From positions 30,778-94,777 of the forward strand of contig SNVD02014886.1 in NCBI GenBank assembly GCA_013180625.2: a DNA stretch of 64,000 bases, read 5' to 3'. Origin of the DNA: Boswellia sacra. Its lineage: Eukaryota; Streptophyta; Magnoliopsida; Sapindales; Burseraceae. The translations under genes and the position numbers were made by a program. Below are positions 35,390 to 46,120 of this stretch, piece by piece (position 1 is the first letter of the stretch; each line of letters starts with the position of its first letter). Below the pieces are notes generated by a model, which worked only from the letters and a program-made list of their open reading frames with translations, was not told the DNA's origin and searched no databases.

Positions 35390-35893
35390 TGTTACAACCC
35401 ACGCAATTCGAGTGATAAAGTCGCCCAAACGTGTGTGAGACTTAGTCTAGTTTCAAGAAACCTTGCAAGGCCCTAGCCCATTCTTTGAAAGTCTTTAGTA
35501 ACCTATGTGATAAATGTATATTGTAAATATCTAGATATTTTGGATGATCATTCTAGATAGTTAATATTGACCCTTGGATGTATTAAATCTTGATCATCTA
35601 TTTGGGAGGAGAATTAGTATAAATACCTCTCCAAGCTTTATTTATAAGCCAAGTTGTAATCAAGCTATTAGTAAGAGTTCTAGTGTAATACCAAGCATTC
35701 TTGTAAGCTACTCTTATCTACATCTTTCAATACCTCTCTTCGCTTGTCTAAAAGCTCTAAGCTTAAAGATACTAGCTTTAAAAGCTTCTCCTTTAGTAAG
35801 CAAGCTAAGCTATAAGGCTTACTTAGCAATATTGAGTGTGAGTTGTCTAAAGGCTGCACAGACATTCCAATGCCAAAAGTAAAACCCGTGACA
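35390..35893 (+). repeat. LTR of the chromovirus family with primer-binding site
   Basis: Begins TGTTACAACCCACG and ends AAAACCCGTGACA, aligned along its length with the 3' LTR at 26330-26796. A TATA box (TATAAATA near 35619) is present. Right after the end, GTTGGTGTCAAAGC (35894-) is a primer-binding-site-like sequence related to TGGTATCAGAGC, so this is a 5' LTR whose internal region was lost, with only about 50 bp left before the next repeat. Confidence 0.8.
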
Positions 35894-35950
35894 GTTGGTG
35901 TCAAAGCTTGATTTAGGTTAGTGAGCGATTATTGGGGTGGTTATATACAT

Positions 35951-36799
35951 AGTTAGCCTTAAGGTTACATGATAATTTTGATGATAACAATACACATTGA
36001 TTCATTGAAGTATTACTAATATATTCATTTATGTGCAATAATAAGATCAAAAAAATAGTTGTAAAATCAAGAAGAGGTTTATTAAAATGAAGTGCTCAAG
36101 CCAAGGAGAAAACTATTTTTTAAAGGCACCAAAGTTCAAGAATAATGTTTGATTTAACATGAGTAATGTTCAATCAATTAGTCATATAGCTCTCTATAAA
36201 TGTCCAAAAGATGTGATTCTTAAGCCTTTAGAAAGTTTACTCAATTAGTAACATTTTATATGTTTTAAAGAAATTCAAATTTCAAGTGAAAGGTTGTCAA
36301 AATCATAAAGCAACTTAAAGGACAAACAAATTCTGCTGACATGAGCATAGAATGGTTTTTTGTCCATATCTTGAGCTGAAGATATCCAAATGACTTGATT
36401 CTTGAGGCATTAGAAAGATAATTTAATGGAGCGCATTTCATATCCTTTGAATAAAATCAAATTTCAAACGAAAGGCTGACATAATCATCATGTAAATTAG
36501 TGGACCGATACAAGGATGAAAAAATCTGCTGACATAAGCACTGAATGGTCTTTTGCCCATATCTTAAGCTAGAGATATCCAAATAAGTTGATTCTTTAGG
36601 CATTAAAAAGATGATTTAATGGAGCTCATTTCATATCTTGCAGAAATTCAAATTTTAAGTGAAAGGCCGACATAATCATCATGCAAATCAGTGGACTAAC
36701 ACAAGGAAGAAAAATCTGCTAAAATGAACATTGAATGGTCATTTGTCCATATCTTGAGCTAAAGATATCCAAATGACTTGATGCTTGAGGTGTTAGAAA
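35951..36799 (+). repeat. Truncated LTR, relative of 15977-17805
   Basis: The first ~850 bp match the solo LTR at 15977-17805: GTTAGCCTTAAGGTTACATG, ATAATTTTGATGATAACAAT, ACACATTGATTCATTG and the repeated CATATCTTGAGCTAAAGATATCC blocks. It stops at 36799 exactly where a CACTA-type end begins. The TATA box and 65-bp array of the longer copy are not present. Confidence 0.85.
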
Positions 36800-37260
36800 C
36801 ACTGCAACATTCAAGACCTTTTACGGCGGGCCAAAACCGTCGTAAAAGTATTTTTATGGCGGTTCAGAACCGCCGTAGAAACAACCGCAGTAAAAGTGTT
36901 TACGGCGGTTTCAGCCCGTCGTAAAAAGTTTTATACGGCGGTTTTGTCGGTCGACGTAAAAACGAACGATAAAATGGAACGTCTATATAACACGACTTTT
37001 TACGGCAGTTATATAACCGTTGTAAATTTGCGTCGAACATATAACTGTCGTAAAAACATCAATAACCGCCGTAAAAAGTTCCAATCAAAACGACGTCGTT
37101 TTGACAATGAATAGTGTCGATTTTTTTCGTCGGTCATAAAACCGCCTTAAAAAGTGCAACAACCGCAGTAAAAGCTCAAACCCAAAACGACGTAGTTTAG
37201 ACATTAAATATTTTTTACGGCGAAAATAAAACGCCGTAAAAGGTAAATTTTTTTTTAAAA
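36800..37260. mobile_element. Truncated CACTA (En/Spm) element end
   Basis: Starts CACTGCAACATTCAAG, a variant of the CACTACAA.. terminus, with many copies in both orientations of a subterminal word TTTTTACGGCGGTT / AACCGCCGTAAAAA (over a dozen between 36819 and 37240). Dense short subterminal repeats next to a CACTA end are typical transposase-binding sites. No second end (…TTGTAGTG) was found downstream, so only one end remains. It interrupts the LTR at 35951-36799. Open frames here (36896-37306) are artefacts of the repeats. Confidence 0.75.
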
Positions 37261-37579
37261 AAAATACCGATGCTGTTTTTATATTTTTTACTGTTTCAAG
37301 ATTCAATAACCTGTCTCAAAAAAAAAATATTTTGATATGTATCTTTCATCATTCGATCAATATAACGATCTCAAATCAAATATCAAGATTTGTCACATAA
37401 ATAGATTAATCATAATTAAAGCAAACCAAACATAACTCAGTCATCATCCATAGAGTCCAACATTATATAATGAAATAGTTAAGACATTATTTATTGGTAA
37501 AAGGTGTGGTAATAGTTTATAAACAAAATAGTTTTCTAAATAACACAAGGGCAACATATAACGAAATAGTTAAGACACT
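37261..37579. other. AT-rich spacer
   Basis: No feature. Near 37481 the phrase AAGACATTATTTATTGGTAA resembles 40786-40805 in the copia fragment, and 37510-37551 is the reverse complement of 33650-33690. Confidence 0.45.
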
Positions 37580-39446
37580 CTATATTTTACAAGATCAATA
37601 TTAAAAATATGATGTGACTATATGAAGAGTGGGTGGGCAACATATCTCCTTATAGGTAGGGATGGACCTAGAATTTTGATTTAGTGGGGGCAATGTCAGG
37701 TAATAGTAAGAATTCAATTTATCCATAAATATTAACTTTTTATATTAATCAATAATATTTCTCATTTCTCACACACACACATATATATCCAAAATTTCAT
37801 GCCAAAGTTATTTAGTTACCAATACCAATTTCACATATATTTTTTGATAGTTCAATTAGTCAAAAAATAAAACCATCACAATGATGTATAGGTGAATATT
37901 ATATTTAAATAGGAGATTTATCTTCTAATTTCCAAACAAATATGTAAAAAATAAAATAATCATATCAAATGATATAATTTATCTTTCTTAAAATTTTTCT
38001 ATAAATTTTGTATTAAAAGTTAATCTTATCATATCTAATATAAGAAAATTGTAAAGAATACGAAATATCTAAAGAAACATTTTTTAAAGTTGGGTTTTAA
38101 AGCTGTTAGAAGAAATTGTGAATTAATTAGTTACTCACGTATAAGAGTTCATATAAATCACATAAGATGTTAGATTGCATTGTAGAAAATTTAAAATAAT
38201 AAAGTTACGATTGTAAAACTTCCATTGAATTAGACTTCCTTAGTTTTCTTTTATTATGTTTAATTTTAACCTTTATTACATTTAATGTTATTGCAGCAAT
38301 GGAAGAACAGGCCAATAATTACACTTTCATATGGAAAGGCAATCAATTAGCAACAAATGCAATGTTTAGAATCAATGGATTTAGTGGAAAAAAATATTCA
38401 GTGGGGGATCCGTCCTTGCTTACAGGATAGAATTGTTATCTTCAATTGTTTGTGTTACAATTTTCTGGGTCAAGAGATTTGTTTGTTAGTTAAGTGGAGA
38501 CAAAGTAAATGAGAAGCAGCGGACAGAAACTTTATCATCACAGCTGGAACTATCTGCACGCGGCATATATATTACAAACGCTCTTAAAGTCTCAAATTGT
38601 AAAATTTTATTAGTCTATTTAATTAATATATTATTTTACAATGAAAACTATTAAAGTTTATTTACAAACCCATTAATTTAATTCCATGTAATTCATCTAG
38701 CTTTTCAATTTCGTCCAACACGTTATTTGTTTGCAATCATATTATAACATATATTTAAGATCAACAGATTGACAGTTATTAACAAACATATACACACACA
38801 CAATATGTTTGTATGTTTGTATGTATATGTATGGTATGCATCTATTACCTTCTAAAAAGGATTTTAATTAAATTAAATAAATGATAAAAAGTGTACAGAT
38901 ATAAGAACTTTTATAAACATTAATTACAAATTCCATATGTAGTCTTAATGTGTGGTTTAAAAGCACATGTTATGACTTTAAATATTATGGATGTTATTTA
39001 TAAAAAATTTTAAATAACCCAAATAATTGGGTCATTAATTTTTTCAATGTATTCAATGAGATATTTTATAAAAAACATGATCATTAATTTTTTCAATGTA
39101 TTCAATGAGATATTTTGTAAAATATTTGTCAGCACATGTTGAAACTATCTTTCGAGGCAGTCTTCCATTCGCAACCGAATAGTCGTTCAATACAAGTTCA
39201 AACCAGAGTACTAAGCCATTGATTCATTCATTATATTACAATTGTGGGTAAGCAAGACATAATGGAACCTGGCTTTAAATATTATAGCAGTATTCCAGCC
39301 AGAATGGTCTTTTTTCGCAAGCAGTCATTTCACAGTCACCTTTTTTTTTTTTTCATGTTAATTTTTTATAACTAAGACTCTCGTATTGGGATTTTTTCAG
39401 CTCACCAACCCCAGGATCACCAGGGGGATGACCATCGATATTGTCA
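37580..39446. repeat. Copy 1 of a large direct duplication
   Basis: Aligns with 42444-45049 over nearly all of its length (about 4.86 kb offset), including its hAT-like insertion and the flanks TCTGGGTCAAGAGATTTGTT and ACTATCTGCACG.GGCATATA. Differences: copy 2 has an extra hAT at 43310-43822, a longer AC microsatellite and ~190 bp around 44680-44870 that copy 1 lacks; copy 1 has a ~52-bp tandem duplication at 39000-39115. No gene lies in it. Confidence 0.85.
37657..38418. mobile_element. hAT-like MITE inside duplication copy 1
   Basis: Left end TAGGGATGGACCTAG and right end GGATCCGTCCTTG belong to the same family as the MITE at 20693 (GGGACGGAGCC / GGCTCCGTCC). Flanks CTTATAGG and CTTACAGG agree in 7 of 8 bases, an aged 8-bp target duplication. 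The subterminal AGTGGGGGCAATGTCA is shared. It has no ORF; shared with copy 2 (42521-43301), so it inserted before the duplication. Confidence 0.8.
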
Positions 39447-40507
39447 TTGTTATTGATATTATAACTTCGTTAACCCTCCAAAGACAGAAAGGTGATCTCA
39501 ACTTATTTAGAAATTAAATTGTGTATACCTCTGTTGATTGTCACATGATTGAAGATACGGATGGACTACTTTTTCCATATCTAATCCAATGACTCTTGCT
39601 AGTAATGAGGCAAATGTGAGATTTTAATATAAACACAAATTCAACATATAGGATTTTTGAACGTTAAACTTACTTCCTTTAATTTGACCACTCTATCTTG
39701 AGATCATTTTGGTCTTGGTGCTATAGTATGTGGCGATTAACACAAGCCTCTACAATTAAATGTGAATGATTAAAATTAATTTATTGAATTTTTTAGTGAA
39801 TCTAATTTCTATAAACTTCTGGACATGTCTATTTTCATCCATAAAATTTTCAGAACAAGAAAACATTCCCCTAATTTTTAGAAATTTTCTGAACATGCAC
39901 TACTCAATGTAAAAAAAAAAAACTGCCAAATTGAGCCAACTCTCATTCCTAGCTTTGTATCTTCATCTCCTTACTTAGATACATTCAAATCTCATTCAAC
40001 TTCATATTTCCACACAAATTTTCAACAATACCAACAACAATTCTCATAGTCACATCACAAGCCAAAATAATTCTTGCAAACACATAAACAGTAAAACAAG
40101 AATTCTAAAGAAGAGAGGAGTTCTTACCACGCACTTTCTTTCTTCCTTCTCCTTCCTTTCCTTGAGTTCTTGATAGTTTTTATACGAAAAACTTAGAGAG
40201 AGTGAAGAGCTGGGAACGTGAGCTAGAGAGCAAGATTGAAAGAATTCTAGAATTTTTCCCATTTATAGATAAACATTAAGCAAATTTTCCTTTTAGTTCT
40301 CTCTTCCCTTTTTATTCCCATTAAGTCCATCATCTCCCATCTATTACAATACAATGCAAACACATCACCAATACATTAATACATCGTATTACATATGCAA
40401 CCACAATACATGATATAATGTACATTACAAAACTTAGGATATTACACAAAAAGTCACTCTTTGAATGTTGATTATAGAAACAAAGGAGTGTCAAACACAA
40501 GTAGTAC
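39447..40507. other. Intergenic DNA without a gene
   Basis: AT-rich with nothing recognisable. Open frames on the minus strand at 40050-40262 and 40330-40608 lack any domain and start in simple sequence. Confidence 0.5.
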
Positions 40508-40940
40508 TTAGATAGTGGGTGCTTAAGGTATATGACCGACAATGCCTCCAAGTTTTCAAGATTACTCATAAAGAAAGGAGGATATGTGACCTTTGGTGAT
40601 AATGCCAAAGGAAGGGTAATCGGACACGGTGATATTGGTAACCCTTCTTCACCTATTGTTGAAAATGTTTTGCTTATTAATGGTTTGAGACATGATTTGA
40701 TTAGTATTTTTCAATTGTGTGATTAGGGATATTTTGTTTCTTTAGAGCCTAATAGATTTGCGATTAAGTATTTTAGTAACAATAAGACATTATTTATTGA
40801 TAAAAGGTGTGGTAATATTTATACAATTGATATTGATGTTCATGATCATGTAAAAAAGTATTTTGTTATTAATCATGATGTTTGTTTATGACACAGAAGA
40901 TTAGTTCATATTAACATGAACACAAATTAAAAAATTTATA
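40508..40940 (+). pseudogene. Copia protease / GAG-pre-integrase fragment
   Basis: Reading plus from 40515 gives YMTDNASKFSRL, KKGGYVTFGDNAKGRVIGHG, NPSSPIVENVLLINGLRHDL, then ISIFQLCD, a TAG, and GYFVSLEPNRFAIKYF. This is the region between the protease site (SGCSRHMT) and GAG-pre-integrase of a copia polyprotein, with the protease active site at its very start degraded. Only about 430 bp remain. A piece of it recurs near 37481. It is a fragment with no sign of function. Confidence 0.8.
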
Positions 40941-40974
40941 AAAATGATTTTGTTGATGGTATGTGAAGAGTAGT

Positions 40975-41960
40975 TATAATTAAAAACAGGATTGAGAGTT
41001 TCTTTCCATGCTTTCATTGCTAAAATTTTATTAGATTTACTAAAACTTTATTAAATTTGTGGAAGCCCCTTTCGCTAGAAAAATGGGAAGGAAATGTGGT
41101 CCACCGTGTTTTATTGTCTGCCACTTGCAGTTTATACTTTGGCTCACGGACATGAAAAACAAGGATGATAAAGCTCAGGTCCCACAAATTAACGAAAATA
41201 ATCGACAGTGCATACTAGCTGAATACGAAACATGAGAAACGTCGGTGATATAGCCAGGTCTCACACAATAATCGATGGTGTGCAATAGCTTGATGGGAAA
41301 AATGGATGATATAGCTTAGGTCCCACATATTAATGAAAATTGTCGATGGTGGGTACTAGCTAAATGAGAAACGTGGAATACATAGATGATACCGCTCAAG
41401 TCCTACAAATTAATGAAAATAATTGACGGCGGGCACTATCTAAATGGGAAACATGGAAAACATGGATGCTATAGCTCTGGTTTTTCTATATTTCACAGGA
41501 TCGATATTGAAAACAGGACTATTGATAGAATTGTTATCTTCAATTAATACATTAAGTGATAATTAAAACATCGTCAAGAGTTTCTTACCATGCTTTCATT
41601 GCTAAAACTTTATTAAATTTGTGGAAGTCTTTTTCGGTAGAAAAATGGAAAAGAAATGTGGTCCATCATTTTTTGTTATCTGCCACTTGCAGTTTATACT
41701 TTGGCTCACGGACATGGAAAACAAGGATGATATAGCACGCGTCCCACAAATTAACAAAAATAATCGATGATGAAACGTGGGTGATATAGCTCAGGTCCCA
41801 CACAATATTCGCTGGTGCATAATAGCTAGATGGGAAACATGGATGATATAGGTCAAGTCCCCCAAAATTTTTGATGTTTTGTGCTAGCTAAATGGGGAAC
41901 ACGGAATACATAGATGATATAGCTTTAGTCCCACAAATAAAAATAACTATATCACAATTA
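40975..41960. repeat. Second minisatellite block, related to 34287-35389
   Basis: Two higher-order units (from about 40975 and 41540) repeat the same lead-in (GAGTTTCTT.CCATGCTTTC, GGTCCACC) and the GATATAGC-CAGGTCCCACA subunits as the block at 34.3 kb. Followed at 41945-42160 by a stretch also found at 44655-44850 (GGGTAAG.AAGAC, AACTTTGAAAGAAATGAAAG). Confidence 0.7.
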
Positions 41961-42443
41961 TAGGGTAAGTAAGACAGAATATAATTAACCCTTTTTATAG
42001 CGATCAATTGATATAGGTAATAACTTGATTATAAGGCACTTGCCCCCTCTTCTTTTTATAGAATTAGCTGTGCTTTCATTTTCAACGAATAAACTTTGAA
42101 AGAAATGAAAGAAAAAGGCAAGATGGTCTTTAAATTAAATTTATTTATTGACTTTTCCAAGGCATAAATTTAAAGGAATTAATTTATATCCGGTGCAAAA
42201 AAGATGAAGGTTAAAAACCAGCATATGTATCTCACATCATACTTTGTCTCAAATTTCTTTTGTTTAGTATCAATTTTTCTCAAACCATATGATGCCATCT
42301 GTCTGTGCACGTTGCATGATACATGTCACATTTGTCACAATTTTGTACCCCCACAAATTAGTGAAAATAATTGACGTTAGGCACTAGCTGAACGTGGAAG
42401 ATGGAAAACATGAATGACAATGTTATGTACAGCTCAGGTTTTT
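41961..42443. other. Intergenic tail of the minisatellite block
   Basis: Contains sequence shared with 44660-44870 and one more degraded minisatellite unit (42350-42440). No gene. Confidence 0.5.
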
Positions 42444-42520
42444 CTATATTTTACAAGATCAATATTAAAAATATGATGTGACTATATGGAGAGTGGGTGG
42501 GCAACATATCTCCTTACAGG

Positions 42521-43301
42521 TAGGAACGGAGCTAGAATTTTGCTTTAGTGGGGGCAATGTCAAGTAATACTAAAAATTCAAATGATCCATAAATATTAAC
42601 TTTTTATATTAATTAATAATATTTCTCATTTCTCACACACACATATATATCCAAAATTTTAGTTATTTAGTTACCAATACCAATTTCACATATGTTTTTT
42701 GATAGTTTAATTAATCAAAAAATAAAACCATCACAATATAGGTGAATATTATATTTAAATAGGAGATTTATCTTCTAATTTCCAAACAAATACGTAAAAA
42801 ATAAAATAATCATATCAAATGATATAATTTATCTTTCTTAAAATTTTTCTATAAATTTTGTATAAAAAGTTAATCTTATCATATCTAATCTAAGAAAATT
42901 GTAAAGAATCTTAACAAAATATCTAAAGAAACATTTTTTTTTAAAGTTGTGTTTTAAAGCTGTTAGAAGAAATTGTGAATTAGTTAGTTACTCACTTATA
43001 AGAGTTCATTTAAATCACATAGGATGTTAGATTCCATTTTAGAAAATTAAAAATAATAAATTTAAGATTGTAAAACTTCCATTGGTTAGATTTCCTTAGT
43101 TTTCTTTTATTGTGTTTAATTTTAACATTTATTACATTTAATGTTATTGCAACAATGGAAGAAGAGGCCAATAATTACACCTTCATATGGGAAGCCAATC
43201 AATTAGCAAAAATGCACTGTTTAGAATCAATGGATTTAGTGGAGAAAAAATAGTCAGCGGGGGCAACAGCTCCCACTCGTCCCTTGATGGCTCTGTCCTT
43301 G
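42521..43301. mobile_element. hAT-like MITE inside duplication copy 2
   Basis: Ends TAGGAACGGAGCTAG and GATGGCTCTGTCCTTG; the same family as 20693-21384 and orthologous to 37657-38418. Its flanking 8-bp repeats are CTTACAGG (42513-42520) and CCTACAGG (43302-43309). The latter has also become the left target duplication of the next element. No ORF. Confidence 0.85.
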
Positions 43302-43309
43302 CCTACAGG

Positions 43310-43822
43310 TAGGGGTGGCAATCGTGTCGTGTCGTGTCGACCCATTTAATTATTCGTGTCAAAACATGAAACCCAAACCCGCCCAATTATTAAACGTGTT
43401 ACCCACGTGTCGTAATCGTGTCATATTTAATTCGCATAATTTACTTAATTATTTAACTTAGTTATACATAATATATTATATTATCTATATTTAAATCAAT
43501 TAAAATTATTTTTAGAATATAAACCATTGTTAGTATAAAATATTATTAAAATCATCATAATTTATTATTTTATAAATTAATTTATTTTATAGTATAAAAA
43601 TTTCAATTTTATAATATATATATTGTAAGTAGGTAATAATTTATATCATTGAATGAATTTACATATTAAGAATGTACAAAATATATTTAACTATTCGTGT
43701 CATTAAACGGGTTGGCGTGTTGAACACCTTCAACACTAACCCGACCCATTTATTAATCGTGTAACGTATTCGTGTCGTGTTCGTGTCGTGTTCACGGGTC
43801 GTGTCAAAAATTGCCACCCCTA
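43310..43822. mobile_element. Second hAT-type MITE (513 bp) inserted in the first one's target duplication
   Basis: Terminal inverted repeats TAGGGGTGGCAA and TTGCCACCCCTA, flanked by a perfect 8-bp duplication CCTACAGG (43302-43309, 43823-43830). The interior near both ends has repeated CGTGTCGTGTC words. A widespread plant non-autonomous hAT family has this terminus. No ORF. The paralogous site in copy 1 (CTTACAGGATAG at 38419) lacks it and represents the empty site. Confidence 0.93.
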
Positions 43823-44188
43823 CCTACAGGATAGAATTGTTATCTTCAATTGTTTGTCTTACAATTTTCTGGGTCAAGAGATTTGTTTGTTGGTTGGGTG
43901 GAGACAAAGTAAATGAGAAGCCGAGGACAGAAACTTTATCATCACAGCTGGAACTATCTGCACGTGGCATATATATTATAAACGCTCTTAAAGTCTCAAA
44001 TTTTAAAATTTTATTAGTCTATTTAATTAATAATATTATTTTACAATGAAAACTATTAAAGTTTATTTACAAACCCATTAATTTAATTCCTTGTAATTCA
44101 TCTAGCTTTTCAATTTCGTCCAACACGTTATTTGTTTGCAATCATATTATAACATATATTTAAGATCAACAGATTGAAAGTTATTAAC

Positions 44189-44213
44189 AAACACACACAC
44201 ACACACACACACA
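44189..44213. repeat. (AC)n microsatellite in duplication copy 2
   Basis: About 12 AC units; the corresponding site in copy 1 (38791-38801) has about 5, showing length change since the duplication. Confidence 0.9.
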
Positions 44214-45049
44214 ATATGTTTGTATGTTTGCATGTATATGTATGGTATGCATCTATTACCTTCTAAAAAGGATTTTAATTAAATTAAATAAATGATAAAA
44301 AGTGTACAGATATAAAAACTTTTATAAACATTAATTACAAATTCTATATGTAGTCTTAATGTGTGGTCTAAAAGCACATGTTATGACTTCAAATATTATG
44401 GATGTTATTTATAAAAAATTTTAAATAACCCAAATAATTGGGTCATTAATTTTTTCAATGTATTCAATGAGATATTTTATAAAAAAACATGATTTTTAAT
44501 AACAGTTATAATGAAATATATAAATTTTCAGGCCTCAATAATATTTGTCGGCACATGTTGAAACTATCTTTTGAGGCAATCTTCCATTCACAACCGAATA
44601 GTGATTCAATACAAGTTCAAACCAGAGCACTAAGGCATTGATTCATTCATTATATTACAATTGTGGGTAAGCGAGACATAATATAATTAACCCTTTTTAT
44701 AGAGTCAACTGATTTCATTTATGTTATTTAAAATTTATATAGAATTTTATATAGAATTAGTTGTGCTTTCATCTTCAACGAATAAACTTTGAAAGAAATG
44801 AAAGCAAAGGCCAAGATAGTCTTTAAACTAAATCGACAATCGTAGTCGGTCTCCATTTTCCGCATATTATGGAACCTGGCTTTAAATATTATATCTGTAT
44901 TCCAGCCAGAATGCTCTTTTTTCGCATGCAGTCATTGCACAGTCACCTTTTTTTTTTCAAGTTAATTTTTTATAACTAAGACTCTCGTACTGGGATTTTT
45001 TCAGCTCGCGAACCCCAAGATCACCAGGAGGATGACCATCAATATTGTC

Positions 45050-45960
45050 TATTTAGATTTAAGTGGTTAAAATAAATTATGATTGTTTGTTTTGTCAACT
45101 TAACACTTATTTTCAAACAATTTTGTTTGAGTAGAAGAAGTGAAAAAATTTCACTTTTTTTCTTTTAGAACATCTGAATTATGAAAATACCTACACTACC
45201 CTTTTATGACATATCCCCTCAACGCCTCCCTTTCTTGTTCTGGTCGCCAACCTCTCAACATCAATTAACCCATCACGTCATCTTCTCAACATCACTTCAC
45301 CTGTCAAGACATCTGACTATAATTTATTATAATTATATTTAAAATTTTCAAATGTTTAAAATAATTATAATGCAAATATATTTTGATGTTTTATTATAAG
45401 GATAATGATAAATATGTAAAATATAATTTAAATTAAGAAAAAAATATTATTGACTTTTTTTGTATTTGAATTCTAAATTTTAATTATTTTATATTTAATT
45501 AAACTTAGTATTTTTTAAATAATGTTTATTATATATTATGATAAATTATTGTAAATAAATAAAATAATTAGGATAATATAATTATTTAATAATTAGAATT
45601 TTGATTTAATTTTATTAAATATTTATTGTTTAAATGATTGTAATAAATATAATATTGACTATTTAAATGACAATATAATATAGACATTTTATATTTCAAT
45701 AAGAGTAAAAAAGTCATATTAAAGTTAAATATTCTCTTACTACTTTTTTTAAGTGATATAAAAAAATAAATAAACATCATATTAAATAGTATAATTTAAA
45801 TCTTAAAAAGTATTAGATATAAAAAATGTTAAGTGCCTTATTAATTCAAATTTTGGGCACCGGCATGCATGGCTTTGGCTGTCTGTAACGGTCGCTATCA
45901 ATTTTCCGTAAGCAGAGAGTCAAAGAAACCCGCACCCCACTTTCTCAAAGAAATCTTGAT
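45050..45960. other. AT-rich upstream region of the decarboxylase gene
   Basis: Very AT-rich; no mobile element boundary or gene identified. The last ~60 bases before 45980 are more GC-rich (CGCACCCCACTTTCTC), as near plant core promoters. Confidence 0.5.
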
Positions 45961-45981
45961 GGTTAGGTTTTCCTAAATTAG

Positions 45982-45989
45982 TATAAATA
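45982..45989 (+). promoter_or_regulatory. TATA box of the decarboxylase-like gene
   Basis: TATAAATA about 132 bp before the ATG at 46121, in a plausible spacing for a start of transcription near 46015 and a leader of about 105 bases. No other TATA-like element with this match lies closer. Confidence 0.65.
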
Positions 45990-46044
45990 AAGCGCATTCG
46001 TAACCGAACTCGTGCACACAGCTCTAAACTATTATCATCTTCTA

Positions 46045-46062
46045 ATGGTATCGTTTTCTTAA
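46045..46062 (+). promoter_or_regulatory. Five-codon upstream ORF in the decarboxylase leader
   Basis: ATG at 46045 opens a frame of five codons (MVSFS) ended by TAA at 46060-46062, within the predicted leader and 58 bp before the main ATG. Short upstream ORFs control translation of several polyamine genes (best shown for plant AdoMet decarboxylase). Whether this one acts is unknown. Confidence 0.45.
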
Positions 46063-46120
46063 TTCTTCAATACGTTAACCTTTTTAAGCTCAATTTGAGA
46101 AAGGTTCTTACTCAATTTCC

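Larger units (their letters stand above)
42444..45049. repeat. Copy 2 of the large direct duplication
   Basis: Direct copy of 37580-39446 with added insertions; see that entry. Carries hAT-like elements at 42521-43301 and 43310-43822 and a longer AC microsatellite at 44189-44213 (copy 1 has a shorter tract near 38790). It ends about 1 kb before the decarboxylase gene. Confidence 0.85.

Noticed and set aside
36896..37306. Basic open frames on both strands (RRKK-rich)
   Set aside because: They are translations of the ACGGCGG inverted repeats of a CACTA end, which give open frames on both strands.
45050..45860. Possible MITE suggested by ACTTAACACTTA and GTTAAGTGCCTTA at the two ends
   Set aside because: The match is short, offset and without target duplication.
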